DNA of 64,000 bases from Burkholderia sp. WSM2232 (GCF_000472545.1 NZ_AWZV01000008.1:62001-126000); one strand, 5' to 3'. Counted from the stretch's first letter, positions 35,768 to 45,823 are shown. Numbers and translations are program-made. Notes: generated by a model from the letters alone, not told the origin.

Positions 35768-36779
35768 CGCAGCAAAACCGATCGACGTCGCGGTGTTCGG
35801 GGCGGGCCGCATCGGCAGGATTCACGCGGCCAATCTGGCGCGGCAGCCGGGCGTGCGGCTCAGGTATGTGGTCGACGTGAACCGCGAAGCGGCGGCGGCG
35901 TTGGCCGCCGCGCACGGTGCGCAGGTGGCAGATGTCGACGGCGCGATGGGCGACGCGTCCGTTGGAGCAACGGTGATCTGTTCGAGCACCGACACGCATG
36001 CCGATCTGATCGTGAAGTCGGCCGCGCAGAAAAAGCACGTGTTCTGCGAGAAGCCGGTGGACCTCACGCTCGAGCGCGCGCGGGCCTGCGCCGATGCGGT
36101 GGAACGCGCGGGGGTGGTGTGCATGATCGGCTTTCAGCGCCGCTTCGACCCGACGTTTTCTGCGCTGAAGGCGCGCCTCGACGCCGGCGAGATCGGCACG
36201 CCGGAGATGCTCGTGGTGACGAGCCGCGATCCGGGGCCGCCGCCTGTCGAATACATTCGTCATTCGGGCGGCATCTTCAAGGACATGCTGATCCACGACT
36301 TCGACATTTTCCGCTGGATTCTCGACGACGAAGCCGACACGCTGCATGCCACCGGCAGTTGCCTTGCCGATCCGGCAATTGCGGAGGCGGGCGACATCGA
36401 CTCCACTGCCGTGACGATCCGCACGAAGCGCGGCCGCCTGTGCCAGATCAACACCGCGCGGCGTGCCGCGTATGGTTACGATCAGCGCTTCGAAGTGCTT
36501 GGCAGCAGCGGCATGCTGCAGGCGGGCAACGTGCGGCCCACCGAAGTCACCGCCTACTCGAAGACCGAAGTGTCCAGCGACGTGCCCGAGGCGTTTTTCC
36601 TCGAACGGTATCGCGCGGCCTATGCACTGGAAATCGCGCATTTCTTCGAGGCAGTGACGCAGGGCAAGCCGGTGCGCACCACCGTCGCCGACGGCGTGAA
36701 GGCGCTCGAACTAGCAGAAGCCGCAGCGCAATCGTGGCGCGAAGGCCGTGCGGTCAAACTTGACGGAGCCGCGCGATGA
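35760..36779 (+). CDS. iolG: inositol 2-dehydrogenase
   Basis: 339 residues, Gfo/Idh/MocA family, oxidising myo-inositol to 2-keto-myo-inositol with NAD. The Rossmann motif is VFGAGRIGRIHAANLA. The conserved EKP is in KKHVFCEKPVDLTLE, and the substrate/catalytic block GGIFKDMLIHDFDIFRWIL contains the family Lys/Asp/His set. The C-terminal YALEIAHFFEAVTQGKP is typical. It overlaps iolR by 8 bp and the next dehydrogenase gene by ATGA. Confidence 0.92.
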   Translation: MTDAAKPIDVAVFGAGRIGRIHAANLARQPGVRLRYVVDVNREAAAALAAAHGAQVADVDGAMGDASVGATVICSSTDTHADLIVKSAAQKKHVFCEKPVDLTLERARACADAVERAGVVCMIGFQRRFDPTFSALKARLDAGEIGTPEMLVVTSRDPGPPPVEYIRHSGGIFKDMLIHDFDIFRWILDDEADTLHATGSCLADPAIAEAGDIDSTAVTIRTKRGRLCQINTARRAAYGYDQRFEVLGSSGMLQAGNVRPTEVTAYSKTEVSSDVPEAFFLERYRAAYALEIAHFFEAVTQGKPVRTTVADGVKALELAEAAAQSWREGRAVKLDGAAR

Positions 36780-37843
36780 CTGTGATTGCAATGTCCGGCG
36801 AGATTTCAGCGGGCCTGCGGCGGCTGCGTATCGGCGTGGCGGGTCTCGGGCGGCTCGGCAAACACCACGCGCAGAATCTGGCTTACCGCGTGCCCGGCGC
36901 GGAACTCATAGCCGTGTGCAGTCCGCTTGGTGAAGAGCGGGCGTGGGCGCGTGAAGCCTTGCCGGGGCCGCGCCTTTACGACGAATACGCGAAGCTTCTC
37001 GACGACGGCGAAGTGGATGCCGTGTGGCTCGTCACACCGTCGTCGTTGCACGCGCAACAGATCGTGGACGCCTTGCGCGCCGGCAAGCACGTGTTTTGCG
37101 AAAAGCCTTTGTCGCTCGATCCCGGCGAATGCGAGCGCGTGCTGGCCGAGGCCGCGCGCTTTCCGAGTCTGCAGGTAACCATCGGTTTTATGCGCCGTTT
37201 CGATCCGAGCTATCAGGACGCGTTCGGCAAAATCGACGCGGGCAGCATCGGCCGGCCGTTTCTGGTGCGCTCGCAGACCGCGGACAAGAACGATTTGGAC
37301 GGTTTTTTCGTGCGCTTCGCGGCGACCTCCGGCGGCATCTTCCTGGATTGCACGGTGCACGACATCGACATCGCGCGCTGGCTGCTCGGCAAGCCGCGTG
37401 CGACGCGCGTGTACGCAGCGGGCGCGATTGCGCTGCATGAGGGTTTGCGCGAGTTCGGCGATGTGGATAACGGCGTCGCGATCTGCGAATTCGAGGGCGG
37501 CAAGCTCGCGGTGTTCTACGCGTCGCGCACCCAGGCTCATGGCAACGATACGCATAGCGAAGTAATCGGCACCGCTGGCGCGCTTGCCATTGGGCGCAAT
37601 CCGCGCGCGAATCGTGTGGAGATCTACGACGCGGGCGGCATTCGCAACGAGTGCACGCCTACCTTTCTCGATCGTTTCGAAGAGGCGTTCGTGCTCGAGG
37701 CGCAAGCGTTTGTCGCGTCGATCAGGGGCGCGGCGGCGGGCAGCCTGCAAGCGGGTGCGACGCTCGCCGACGCGCTCGAGGCGACTCGCATCGGCCACGC
37801 GATGCGGCAGTCTTTGCAGAGCGGGCAGGCGGTGACGCTCTAA
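36776..37843 (+). CDS. second Gfo/Idh/MocA dehydrogenase of the inositol locus
   Basis: 355 residues. Rossmann motif IGVAGLGRLGKHHAQNLA after a ~20-residue leader, EKP in KHVFCEKPLSLDPGE, and the catalytic block GGIFLDCTVHDIDIARWLLG. It keeps the aspartate/histidine pair but has Leu-Asp-Cys where IolG has Lys-Asp-Met, so the family lysine of this segment is absent. In other iol loci a paralogous dehydrogenase acts on scyllo-inositol or another isomer; which substrate applies here cannot be read. It is translationally coupled to iolG (ATGA). Confidence 0.85.
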   Translation: MTVIAMSGEISAGLRRLRIGVAGLGRLGKHHAQNLAYRVPGAELIAVCSPLGEERAWAREALPGPRLYDEYAKLLDDGEVDAVWLVTPSSLHAQQIVDALRAGKHVFCEKPLSLDPGECERVLAEAARFPSLQVTIGFMRRFDPSYQDAFGKIDAGSIGRPFLVRSQTADKNDLDGFFVRFAATSGGIFLDCTVHDIDIARWLLGKPRATRVYAAGAIALHEGLREFGDVDNGVAICEFEGGKLAVFYASRTQAHGNDTHSEVIGTAGALAIGRNPRANRVEIYDAGGIRNECTPTFLDRFEEAFVLEAQAFVASIRGAAAGSLQAGATLADALEATRIGHAMRQSLQSGQAVTL

Positions 37844-37948
37844 CACGTGGATTTGCGCGGCGGCGCCGGCAAGGCGGCGGAGGCTGCGGTAGAATTTCAG
37901 CCTCTGTCCGGCGTCGCATACGGCGCCTCGTCCCGAAGGTCATCGTCG

Positions 37949-38182
37949 ATGCAAATTCAGGTTCACAAGGAAGTCGATGCGCGCGGGCTGATGTGCCCGC
38001 TGCCTATCCTGCGCGCCAAGAAGGCGCTCGCCGACATGGAAAGCGGCCAGATTCTCAAGGTGCTCGCCACCGACCCGGGCTCGCAGCGCGACTTTGCCGC
38101 GTTCGCGAAGCAGACCGGCAATGAGATTGTCGAAAGTTCGGCGCACGACAAAGTGTTCACGTTTCTGATGAAGCGCCGCTAG
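37949..38182 (+). CDS. TusA/SirA-family sulfur-carrier-like protein
   Basis: 77 residues. The family core DARGLMCPLPILRAKKAL contains the CPxP motif with the functional cysteine at about residue 16. TusA proteins relay persulfide sulfur for tRNA thiolation or other sulfur metabolism; paralogs exist for other roles, so the exact function is open. Located after the inositol genes but 105 bp away and ended by the shared terminator at 38269. Confidence 0.88.
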   Translation: MQIQVHKEVDARGLMCPLPILRAKKALADMESGQILKVLATDPGSQRDFAAFAKQTGNEIVESSAHDKVFTFLMKRR

Positions 38183-38268
38183 CGCTCGGAGCGGTCGCAC
38201 TGCGGCGGACGCGCCCACTCGGCGCCCGGCTCGCGCTCATTTCGCTCTCACCTCGGGCACTCCCAAAC

Positions 38269-38309
38269 AAAAGGCGCTGTGTCCGCCAAAGCGGAGCACA
38301 GCGCCTTTT
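38269..38309. terminator. bidirectional intrinsic terminator between tusA-like gene and galU
   Basis: A 13-bp outer stem (38269-38281 with 38297-38309) plus a 5-bp inner stem (38282-38286 with 38291-38295), interrupted by one bulged base. AAAA on the left and TTTT on the right give a U-tract in both directions. Confidence 0.9.
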
Positions 38310-38360
38310 CCGTTTGTGCCCGGCGCGAGGTCGCGGCCGGGTCTTGCGCGAGGCGAAGCC

Positions 38361-39242
38361 TTAGCCTTCCAGCACCGGCGAACGTGTACGCAGGTATTCC
38401 TCGAAATCCGCTGCCACTTCCGGATGGCGCAGCGCGAATTCGACGGTTGCCTTCAGATAACCGAGCTTGCTGCCGCAGTCGAAACGCGTGCCGTGGTACT
38501 TGTACGCGAGCACCTGTTCGTCGGCGAGCAGCGACTGGATTGCATCCGTGAGCTGCAATTCGCCGCCCGCGCCCGGCTTGATCGCGCGGATGTGGTCGAA
38601 AATGCGCGGCTTCAACACATAGCGGCCGACCACGCCGAGGTTCGACGGTGCCACGCTCGGCTCCGGCTTCTCGACGATGCCCGACATCTTGATGATCGAG
38701 TCTTCCCACTCCTTGCCGTCCACAATACCGTACGACTTGGTCTCTTGCGGCGGGATTTCTTCAACCCCAATCACCGAGCTGTGATAGTGGTCAAACACCT
38801 CGATCATTTGTGTCATGACGGGCGGCGTGCCGTACAGCAAGTCGTCGGCCAGAATGACGGCGAACGGGTTGTCGCCCACCAGCTTCTCGGCGCACAGCAC
38901 CGCGTGGCCGAGGCCGAGCGCTTCCGGCTGACGTACGTAAAAGCAGTCCACATGGCTCGGCTTGATGCTGCGCACGAGTTCCAGCAGCTTGTCCTTGCCG
39001 CGTGCCTCGAGTTCGGCCTCGATTTCGTACGACTTATCGAAATGGTCTTCGATCGCGCGTTTGCTGCGGCCCGTGACGAAGATCATTTCCGTGATGCCGG
39101 CCGCCATCGCTTCTTCCACCGCATATTGAATCAGCGGCTTGTCGACGATGGGCAGCATTTCCTTCGGGCTTGCCTTCGTGGCAGGGAGGAACCGGGTGCC
39201 AAGACCTGCTACCGGAAATACCGCCTTTGTAACTTTTAGCAT
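38361..39242 (-). CDS. galU: UTP-glucose-1-phosphate uridylyltransferase
   Basis: Makes UDP-glucose for LPS, exopolysaccharide and galactose metabolism. 293 residues. Nucleotide-binding AVFPVAGLGTRFLPATKASPKEMLPIVDKPLI at the N-terminus, then QPEALGLGHAVLCA, ILADDLLYG, GIVEKPEPSVAPSNLGVVGRYVL and the C-terminal TRFDCGSKLGYLKA are all family-specific. It starts 71 bp after the valS stop on the same strand, so a valS-galU transcript is likely. Confidence 0.97.
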   Translation of the reverse strand: MLKVTKAVFPVAGLGTRFLPATKASPKEMLPIVDKPLIQYAVEEAMAAGITEMIFVTGRSKRAIEDHFDKSYEIEAELEARGKDKLLELVRSIKPSHVDCFYVRQPEALGLGHAVLCAEKLVGDNPFAVILADDLLYGTPPVMTQMIEVFDHYHSSVIGVEEIPPQETKSYGIVDGKEWEDSIIKMSGIVEKPEPSVAPSNLGVVGRYVLKPRIFDHIRAIKPGAGGELQLTDAIQSLLADEQVLAYKYHGTRFDCGSKLGYLKATVEFALRHPEVAADFEEYLRTRSPVLEG

Positions 39243-39313
39243 GTGATTTACCCTGAGTCCTCTGGTTTAGCTATCAGTCCGTGCCCGCCGCGCGGGCGGG
39301 CGTGGAGCGTCGA

Positions 39314-42235
39314 TCAGGCCGGCAAGCGCGCGAACTGCGCTTTCAACTTGCCGACAGTCGCTTCGAATTCCGCCAGTCTTTTCTGCTCCTGCTCGACGAC
39401 TGCGGGCGGCGCCTTCGCGACGAAACTTTCGTTCTGCAGTTTGGCATTGCACTTGACGATTTCCGTGCTCAACCGCGCAATTTCCTTCGACAAACGCTCG
39501 CGCTCGAGCGCGACGTCGATCTCCACCTTCAGCACGAGCTTGTCATTCCCTACGATAGCAATTGGCGCGCCATCTGCCTGCGCGTCGAGCGTTGCCTCGT
39601 CGGCAATGATCTGCACTTCGGATAGACGGGCGAGTGCCTGCGCGTACGGAGCGAAAGTGGCAAGACGCTCCGCGTTGCCGGTGGCGAGCAGCGGCACCTT
39701 CACTGCCGGCGAGAGATTCATTTCGCCGCGCAGGTTCCGGCACGCATCGATCACCGCCTTCAGGTCGGCCGCCCATTGCTCTGCTTCTTCGTCGATCTTC
39801 GACATCTCGGCAACGGGATACGGCTGCACCATGATGGACGCTTCGCCCTCGGCTTTGCCCGCGGGATAACGCCCGGCCAACGGTGCAACCTTCTGCCACA
39901 GCGCCTCGGTAATGAACGGAATCACCGGATGCGCGAGGCGCAACACCGTCTCGAGCACGCGCAGCAGGGTACGCCGCGTGGCGCGCTGCTGGTTCGGCTG
40001 ACCCGTCTGGATCTGCACCTTCGCGAGTTCGAGATACCAGTCACAGTATTCGTCCCACACAAACTTGTATAGGGCGTTGGCCACATTGTCAAAGCGATAG
40101 TCGGCAAAACCCTTGGCGACCTCCGCTTCCACGCGCTGCAGAAGCGACACGATCCAGCGGTCTGCCGACGAAAAATGCAGATGCCCCTCGGGCCCGCATT
40201 CGCCGCACTGTTCCGGCTTGCCGAAACCGCAGTCGTGGCCTTCGCAGTTCATCAGCACGAAGCGCGTGGCGTTCCAGAGCTTGTTGCAGAAGTTGCGGTA
40301 GCCCTCGCAGCGCGCAAGATCGAAGTTGACGTTACGCCCGAGCGTAGCCATGGACGCCATCGTGAAGCGCAAGGCGTCCGTGCCGAAGGCCGCGATGCCC
40401 TGCGGAAACTCCTTGCGGGTCTTCTTTTCGATCGACGCTGCCTGCTTCGGATTCATCAGGCCGGTGGTGCGCTTGGCGACGAGCGCGTCGAGCCCGATGC
40501 CGTCGACGATATCGATCGGGTCGAGCGTGTTGCCCTTGCTCTTCGACATTTTCTGGCCTTCGGCGTCGCGCACGAGACCGTGCACGTAGACCGTGTTGAA
40601 CGGTACTTTGCCGGTGAAGTGCGTGGTCATCATGACCATGCGCGCGACCCAGAAGAAAATGATGTCAAAGCCCGTGACCAGTACCGACGAAGGCAGGAAG
40701 TGCCGCAGTTCCTGCGTGTCGTTCGGCCAGCCGAGCGACGAGAACGGCACGAGCGCCGACGAGAACCACGTGTCGAGCACGTCGTCGTCGCGCTTGAGGG
40801 GGCCGGTGTAGCCGGCTTCAGCCGCTTTCTCACGCGCGCCTTCCTCGGTCCTCGCAACGAAGATCTGGCCGTTTTCGCCGTACCACGCGGGAATCTGATG
40901 ACCCCACCAGAGCTGGCGCGAGATGCACCAGTCCTGGATGTTTTCGAGCCACTGGTAGTAGGTGGAGGTCCAGTTTTCCGGTACGAACCTGATCTGACCG
41001 TTGCGCACCACGTCGAGCGCGGTTTCGGCAATCGACTTGCCCGGGTTGAACGTGCCCTCGGGCGCCGGCTTGCTCATTGCCACAAACCACTGGTCGGTGA
41101 GCATCGGCTCGATCACGACGCCGGTACGGTCGCCGCGCGGCACCATCAGCTTGTGCGGCTTGACCGATTCGAGCGCGCCGAGCGCTTCGAGGTCGGCGAC
41201 TACCTGCTTGCGGGCTTCGAAACGGTCGAGGCCGCGGTATTTTTCCGGCGCGTTCGCGTTGATCTTCGCGTCGAGCGTGAGAATTTCGATTTGCGGCAGC
41301 TTGTGGCGCAGGCCGACCTGGTAGTCGTTGAAGTCGTGCGCGGGCGTGACCTTGACGACGCCGGTGCCGAATTCGCGATCGACGTAGTCGTCGGCAATGA
41401 TCGGCACTTCGCGGTTCGACAACGGCAGCGTGACCGTCTTGCCGATCAGTTGCGCGTAGCGCTCGTCTTCCGGATGGACCATTACCGCTGTGTCGCCGAG
41501 CATGGTTTCCGGACGCGTGGTGGCGACCGTCAGGTGCCCGGAGCCGTCGGTGAGCGGATACTGGATGTGCCACAGGTGGCCGTTTTCTTCCTCGCTGACG
41601 ACTTCGAGGTCGGACACTGCGGTGAGCAGCACCGGGTCCCAGTTCACGAGGCGCTTGCCGCGATAGATTAGGCCCTGTTCGTAGAGGCGCACGAACACGT
41701 CGCGCACGGCGGCCGACATTTTGTCGTCCATCGTGAAGTATTCGCGCGACCAGTCGATGGAGGCGCCGAGGCGCCGCACCTGGTTCGTGATGGTCGAGCC
41801 GGATTGCTGCTTCCATTCCCAGACGCGTTCGACGAATTTCTCGCGGCCGAGGTCGTGGCGCGATACGCCCTTGGCGTCGAGTTGCCGCTCGACGACGATC
41901 TGCGTGGCGATGCCCGCGTGGTCCGTGCCCGGCACCCACAGCGTGTTTTCGCCGAGCATGCGGTGATAGCGGGTGAGGCCGTCCATGATGGTCTGGTTGA
42001 ACGCATGGCCCATGTGCAGGGTGCCGGTGACGTTCGGCGGCGGCAGCTGGATCGAAAAGTCTTTGCCGTTCCCGTTGAAGGAGGGCGCCGCGTAGGCGCG
42101 CTTTTCCCATTCCGGGCCCCAGTGGGCTTCGATGGTGTGGGGCTCGAAGCTCTTGGCAAGGGTGGAGGCGCTCTGGGTATCGCTCTGGATATCGCGCTGG
42201 GTGTCGGGATGGGTGTCGCTCGGGGTCTCGCTCAT
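39314..42235 (-). CDS. valS: valyl-tRNA synthetase
   Basis: Charges tRNA-Val. 973 residues from the ATG at 42235 (E. coli 951); the frame upstream to 42469 has no support. Class I signatures are [17 protein letters not shown] (HIGH) at about residue 60 and [10 protein letters not shown] (KMSKS). The editing domain holds [17 protein letters not shown], and the C-terminal coiled coil starts near [17 protein letters not shown]. Two oddities are seen: residues 2-21 are a period-4 repeat (SDT/DTQ) encoded by degenerate 12-bp units, and a Cys/His-rich insert lies at about residues 661-687 (CEGHDC, CGEC, HLH) where E. coli has none. A -10 TATAAT lies at 42270. Confidence 0.97.
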   Translation of the reverse strand: MSETPSDTHPDTQRDIQSDTQSASTLAKSFEPHTIEAHWGPEWEKRAYAAPSFNGNGKDFSIQLPPPNVTGTLHMGHAFNQTIMDGLTRYHRMLGENTLWVPGTDHAGIATQIVVERQLDAKGVSRHDLGREKFVERVWEWKQQSGSTITNQVRRLGASIDWSREYFTMDDKMSAAVRDVFVRLYEQGLIYRGKRLVNWDPVLLTAVSDLEVVSEEENGHLWHIQYPLTDGSGHLTVATTRPETMLGDTAVMVHPEDERYAQLIGKTVTLPLSNREVPIIADDYVDREFGTGVVKVTPAHDFNDYQVGLRHKLPQIEILTLDAKINANAPEKYRGLDRFEARKQVVADLEALGALESVKPHKLMVPRGDRTGVVIEPMLTDQWFVAMSKPAPEGTFNPGKSIAETALDVVRNGQIRFVPENWTSTYYQWLENIQDWCISRQLWWGHQIPAWYGENGQIFVARTEEGAREKAAEAGYTGPLKRDDDVLDTWFSSALVPFSSLGWPNDTQELRHFLPSSVLVTGFDIIFFWVARMVMMTTHFTGKVPFNTVYVHGLVRDAEGQKMSKSKGNTLDPIDIVDGIGLDALVAKRTTGLMNPKQAASIEKKTRKEFPQGIAAFGTDALRFTMASMATLGRNVNFDLARCEGYRNFCNKLWNATRFVLMNCEGHDCGFGKPEQCGECGPEGHLHFSSADRWIVSLLQRVEAEVAKGFADYRFDNVANALYKFVWDEYCDWYLELAKVQIQTGQPNQQRATRRTLLRVLETVLRLAHPVIPFITEALWQKVAPLAGRYPAGKAEGEASIMVQPYPVAEMSKIDEEAEQWAADLKAVIDACRNLRGEMNLSPAVKVPLLATGNAERLATFAPYAQALARLSEVQIIADEATLDAQADGAPIAIVGNDKLVLKVEIDVALERERLSKEIARLSTEIVKCNAKLQNESFVAKAPPAVVEQEQKRLAEFEATVGKLKAQFARLPA
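42173..42232 (-). repeat. five degenerate 12-bp units at the 5' end of valS
   Basis: Units such as CTGGGTATCGCT and CTGGATATCGCG (plus strand), five in a row, ending directly at the start codon. They encode the period-4 sequence around [16 protein letters not shown]. Confidence 0.8.
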
Positions 42236-42269
42236 GTGTCGATCGGCTGGTAAATGCGGAGAATGTTCG

Positions 42270-42275
42270 ATTATA
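42270..42275 (-). promoter_or_regulatory. -10 element of valS
   Basis: TATAAT on the minus strand, 35 bp before the valS start codon. No clear -35. Confidence 0.5.
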
Positions 42276-42454
42276 AAGGGCGCCGGGGGCGCGAGCCCTG
42301 TTTTGGGATTTGACGGCGGAGGTGGTTTTCTTGTTCGCCTGGCGTTGTGTGTTCGCAGGAAAGGCCAGGGAGCCCGAACCCCGACGGCCTGCGCAAGCCA
42401 GAAAGCGGAAAGAGCCCCAAAAAAGGTCAAGAAAAGCCCGCCGCCGCCGCGGCA

Positions 42455-42460
42455 TATAAT
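42455..42460 (+). promoter_or_regulatory. -10 element of uvrD
   Basis: TATAAT on the plus strand, 30 bp before the uvrD start codon. No clear -35. Confidence 0.5.
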
Positions 42461-42489
42461 GTCGAACACCCCGCCGTCCCTCCGAAAAA

Positions 42490-44853
42490 ATGCCCGACCT
42501 GCTAGCCAATCTCAACCCCGAACAACACGCTGCCGTCACGCTCCCTAACGAGCCCGCGCTCATTCTCGCCGGCGCGGGCAGCGGCAAGACCCGTGTGCTC
42601 ATCACGCGCATCGCGTGGCTTATCCAGCACGGTCTTGCGTCGCCGGCCACCATTCTGGCCGTGACCTTCACCAACAAGGCCGCGCGCGAAATGATGTCGC
42701 GCCTTTCGGCGCTCTTGCCCATCGACACGCGCGGCATGTGGATCGGCACCTTCCACGGCCTGTGCAACCGCATGCTGCGCGCGCATCACCGCGACGCCGG
42801 CCTGCCCGCCACGTTCCAGATTCTCGATACGGCAGACCAGCTTTCCGCGATCAAGCGTCTGATGAAGGGCCTGAACATCGACGACGAAAAGTACCCGGCG
42901 AAAAATCTCCAGTACTTCATCAACAACGCCAAGGAACAGGGACTGCGCCCGAAAGACGTCGACGCCACCGACAACTTCAACCGCAAATTCGTCGAGCTTT
43001 ACGAAGCCTACGACCAGCAGTGCCAGCGCGAAGGCGTCGTCGATTTTCCGGAGCTGCTGCTGCGCTGCTACGAACTGCTCGCGCATAATCCGCCGCTGCG
43101 CGCGCACTATCAGGCGCGCTTTCGCCACATTCTGGTGGACGAGTTCCAGGACACCAACAAGCTGCAATACGCGTGGCTGAAACTGCTCGCGGGCGAGACC
43201 AACGCGATTTTCGCGGTCGGCGACGACGACCAGTCCATTTACGCATTCCGCGGCGCCAACGTCGGCAACATGCGCGACTTCGAACACGAGTTCAATGTTC
43301 GCCATCTCATCAAGCTCGAGCAGAATTACCGCTCGCACGGCCATATTCTCGACGCCGCCAACCAGCTGATCGCGAACAACTCGCGGCGCCTCGGCAAGAA
43401 CCTGCGCACGGACGCCGGTCACGGCGAGCCGGTGCGCGTGTACGAGTCCGCCACGGACACGCAGGAAGCCGGCTGGATCGTCGAGGAAATCAAGGCGTTG
43501 ATCAACACCGGCACGTCGCGCAGCGAGATCGCCGTGCTCTACCGCAGCAACGCGCAGTCGCGCACGATCGAGCACACACTCGTCAATGCGGGCATCGCGT
43601 ATCGCGTGTACGGCGGTTTGCGCTTTTTCGAGCGTCAGGAAGTCAAGCACGCGCTTGCCTATCTGCGCCTGATCGACAATCCGAACGACGACACCGCGTT
43701 CGCGCGCGTCGTCAATTTTCCGACGCGCGGCATTGGCGCGCGCTCCATCGAGCAACTCGCGGACGCCGCTCGTCTGTACAACTGCTCGATGGCCGCGGCC
43801 ATCCCATACGTCGCGGGCAAGGCGGGTTCGAGCCTGGCGGCGTTTGCCAACCTGATCGGCAAGATGCGCGCCGAAACGCAGCAGATGAGCTTGCCGGAAA
43901 CGGTCGAATATGTGGTGCGCGCAAGCGGTCTCGCCGACTTCTACCAGAACGAGCGCGAAGGCCAGGACCGGCTGGAGAACCTGCAGGAGCTGGTCAACGC
44001 GGCGGCGGCCTTCGTCAGCGAAGAGGGGTACGGCATGGACACGCCCGCGCGCTCCATTCCGCTGCGCCCCGGCGCGAGTGCCGCGCCGGAACTGGCCGTC
44101 GCCACCGACGACCCGAATACCGTCGTGCTCGACGCGCCCGGCATTGCCGAGCCCGCGCAAAATCCCGACACGATGACGCCGCTCGCGGGCTTCCTGTCGC
44201 ACGCGTCGCTCGAAGCGGGCGACAACCAGGCGCAGGCCGGCCAGGAAGCCGTGCAACTGATGACGGTGCATGCGGCAAAGGGTCTGGAGTTCACGGCGGT
44301 GTTCATCACGGGCCTCGAAGAGGGCCTGTTCCCGCACGAGAACAGCGCGATGGAATCGGACGGCCTCGAAGAAGAGCGACGTCTGATGTACGTGGCGATT
44401 ACGCGCGCGAAGGAGCGGCTTTATCTGTCGTTCGCGCAAAGCCGGATGCTGCACGGCCAGACGCGCTACAACATCCGCTCGCGTTTCTTCGACGAACTGC
44501 CGCAGGAAACGCTCAAATGGCTCACGCCCAAGGTCGAGGCGGGCGCGCGTTGGGGCGGCCGCTCGGACAATGCGGGCTACGGGCGCGACTGGTTCGCGCG
44601 GCCCGACCGTCAGCAGGGCTACGGCGGCGGCGCCGCGAGCCCGGCGGCGCCGCTGCCGGCTTTCGCCAACGAGCAGCGTGCGGCCGAAACCGGTTTTCGC
44701 GTCGGGCAGCAGGTGTTCCACACCAAGTTCGGCGAGGGCACGATCACCGCGCTGGAAGGCGGCGGCGCGGATGCCAAGGCGCAGGTCAAGTTCAAGCGCC
44801 ACGGCGAGAAATGGCTCGCGCTAGCGGTCGCCAAATTGCAGGCGGTCGAATGA
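42490..44853 (+). CDS. uvrD: DNA helicase II, UvrD/Rep/PcrA superfamily 1
   Basis: 3'-5' helicase of nucleotide-excision and mismatch repair. 787 residues. Q-motif LNPEQ (8-12), Walker A GAGSGKT (28-34, Lys33), motif Ia [10 protein letters not shown], motif [14 protein letters not shown], motif [16 protein letters not shown], motif IV LEQNYRS, motif [15 protein letters not shown] and motif [15 protein letters not shown] are all intact. The C-terminal [17 protein letters not shown] begins the Tudor-like domain of UvrD/PcrA that contacts RNA polymerase, which favours UvrD over Rep. It overlaps the nucleosidase gene by ATGA and is divergent from valS. Confidence 0.95.
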   Translation: MPDLLANLNPEQHAAVTLPNEPALILAGAGSGKTRVLITRIAWLIQHGLASPATILAVTFTNKAAREMMSRLSALLPIDTRGMWIGTFHGLCNRMLRAHHRDAGLPATFQILDTADQLSAIKRLMKGLNIDDEKYPAKNLQYFINNAKEQGLRPKDVDATDNFNRKFVELYEAYDQQCQREGVVDFPELLLRCYELLAHNPPLRAHYQARFRHILVDEFQDTNKLQYAWLKLLAGETNAIFAVGDDDQSIYAFRGANVGNMRDFEHEFNVRHLIKLEQNYRSHGHILDAANQLIANNSRRLGKNLRTDAGHGEPVRVYESATDTQEAGWIVEEIKALINTGTSRSEIAVLYRSNAQSRTIEHTLVNAGIAYRVYGGLRFFERQEVKHALAYLRLIDNPNDDTAFARVVNFPTRGIGARSIEQLADAARLYNCSMAAAIPYVAGKAGSSLAAFANLIGKMRAETQQMSLPETVEYVVRASGLADFYQNEREGQDRLENLQELVNAAAAFVSEEGYGMDTPARSIPLRPGASAAPELAVATDDPNTVVLDAPGIAEPAQNPDTMTPLAGFLSHASLEAGDNQAQAGQEAVQLMTVHAAKGLEFTAVFITGLEEGLFPHENSAMESDGLEEERRLMYVAITRAKERLYLSFAQSRMLHGQTRYNIRSRFFDELPQETLKWLTPKVEAGARWGGRSDNAGYGRDWFARPDRQQGYGGGAASPAAPLPAFANEQRAAETGFRVGQQVFHTKFGEGTITALEGGGADAKAQVKFKRHGEKWLALAVAKLQAVE

Positions 44854-45740
44854 GCGGCGTTCAAGATGGCATTGCCATGACGGGTGAAGGCAGCGGGCGG
44901 GACGATCCGCAGCCGCGCCTGGAGCCACATTCGCAGTCACATCCGCAGCCACATCCGCAGGCCGGTAATTCGCAAGTCTCGCGACGTCCGCTCGGCGTTC
45001 TTGCGGCCTTGCCGCAGGAGCTCGGCGATCTGATCGAGGCAATGCGCGCCGAATCCGGCGTGCGCACCGTCACGCATGGCCGGCGCGATTACCACCTGGG
45101 CACAGTCCACGGCGCGCCGTGCGTCGTCACGCTCGCGCGCGTCGGCAAGGTCGCGGCGGCGGCTACGGTTAGCGCGCTGATCCACGCATTCGATGTCGAA
45201 GCCGTCGTCTTTACCGGCGTTGCGGGCGGTGTCGGCGACAGCGTGCGAGTCGGCGACATCGTCGTGGCCAACTCGCTGTTGCAGCATGATATGGACGCGT
45301 CGCCGCTTTTTGCGCGCTTCGAGGTGCCGTTGCTCGGCATGTCGCGCTTCGCCGCGGATGCGGCGCTCGCCGCGCAACTGGCTGAAGCCTGCGAGCGTTT
45401 CGTAGCGGAAGAGGGCGCGGCTGCGGCGGCGCGTTTCGGCACACGCGAGCCGCGCGTGCATCGCGGGTTGATTGTCAGCGGCGACCAGTTCGTCGCCAGT
45501 TCGGCGGGTGTGCTGGCGCTGCGCGAAGCATTGCCTGATGCGCTCGCGGTCGAGATGGAAGGCGCGGCGCTCGCACAGGTCTGTCACGAGTACGGCGTGC
45601 CGTGCGCGGTGGTGCGTACCATTTCCGATACCGCCGACGATCACGCGCCCACGTCGTTCGTCTCGTTTCTCACTGAGATCGCGGGGGCGTATTCGAATGC
45701 GATTCTTGCGCGCTTTCTGCAGGCGCGCGGCGCGAGGTGA
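44850..45740 (+). CDS. mtnN: 5'-methylthioadenosine/S-adenosylhomocysteine nucleosidase-like protein
   Basis: 296 residues from the ATG at 44850 (an ATG at 44877 is possible). The phosphorylase/nucleosidase superfamily domain begins at about residue 46 (RRPLGVLAALPQELGDLIEAM). Conserved elements are FTGVAGGVGDSVRVGDIVVAN, GLIVSGDQFVAS and VEMEGAALAQVCHEYGVPCAVVRTISDTAD, where the Glu contacts ribose and the Asp protonates adenine. The first ~45 residues are an extra hydrophilic leader with a PHSQ/SHPQ/PHPQ repeat. Coupled to uvrD by ATGA. MTA/SAH specificity is assigned from motifs; another purine nucleosidase is possible. Confidence 0.8.
   Translation: MSGVQDGIAMTGEGSGRDDPQPRLEPHSQSHPQPHPQAGNSQVSRRPLGVLAALPQELGDLIEAMRAESGVRTVTHGRRDYHLGTVHGAPCVVTLARVGKVAAAATVSALIHAFDVEAVVFTGVAGGVGDSVRVGDIVVANSLLQHDMDASPLFARFEVPLLGMSRFAADAALAAQLAEACERFVAEEGAAAAARFGTREPRVHRGLIVSGDQFVASSAGVLALREALPDALAVEMEGAALAQVCHEYGVPCAVVRTISDTADDHAPTSFVSFLTEIAGAYSNAILARFLQARGAR
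44925..44960 (+). repeat. three 12-bp tandem repeats in the nucleosidase leader
   Basis: Units CCACATTCGCAG, TCACATCCGCAG and CCACATCCGCAG, encoding PHSQ-SHPQ-PHPQ in the N-terminal extension. Confidence 0.88.
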
Positions 45741-45793
45741 TGCTAGGCGCGGCGCGGTGAGCGAGACGGCGCTAAGGCGCTCACGCGCTCAGG

Positions 45794-45823
45794 CGCTAAG
45801 CCGCTAAGCGCTAAGCCGCTAAG
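45794..45823. repeat. CGCTAAG repeats between convergent mtnN and prpE
   Basis: Four copies of CGCTAAG spaced by one, zero and one bases; further near-copies extend upstream to about 45769. No intrinsic terminator is visible in this 125-bp gap. Confidence 0.75.

Noticed and set aside
39283..39301. 7-bp GC hairpin between valS and galU
   Set aside because: No U-tract on either strand; not enough for a terminator call.
40175..41671. 498-codon plus-strand frame opposite valS
   Set aside because: Antisense shadow.
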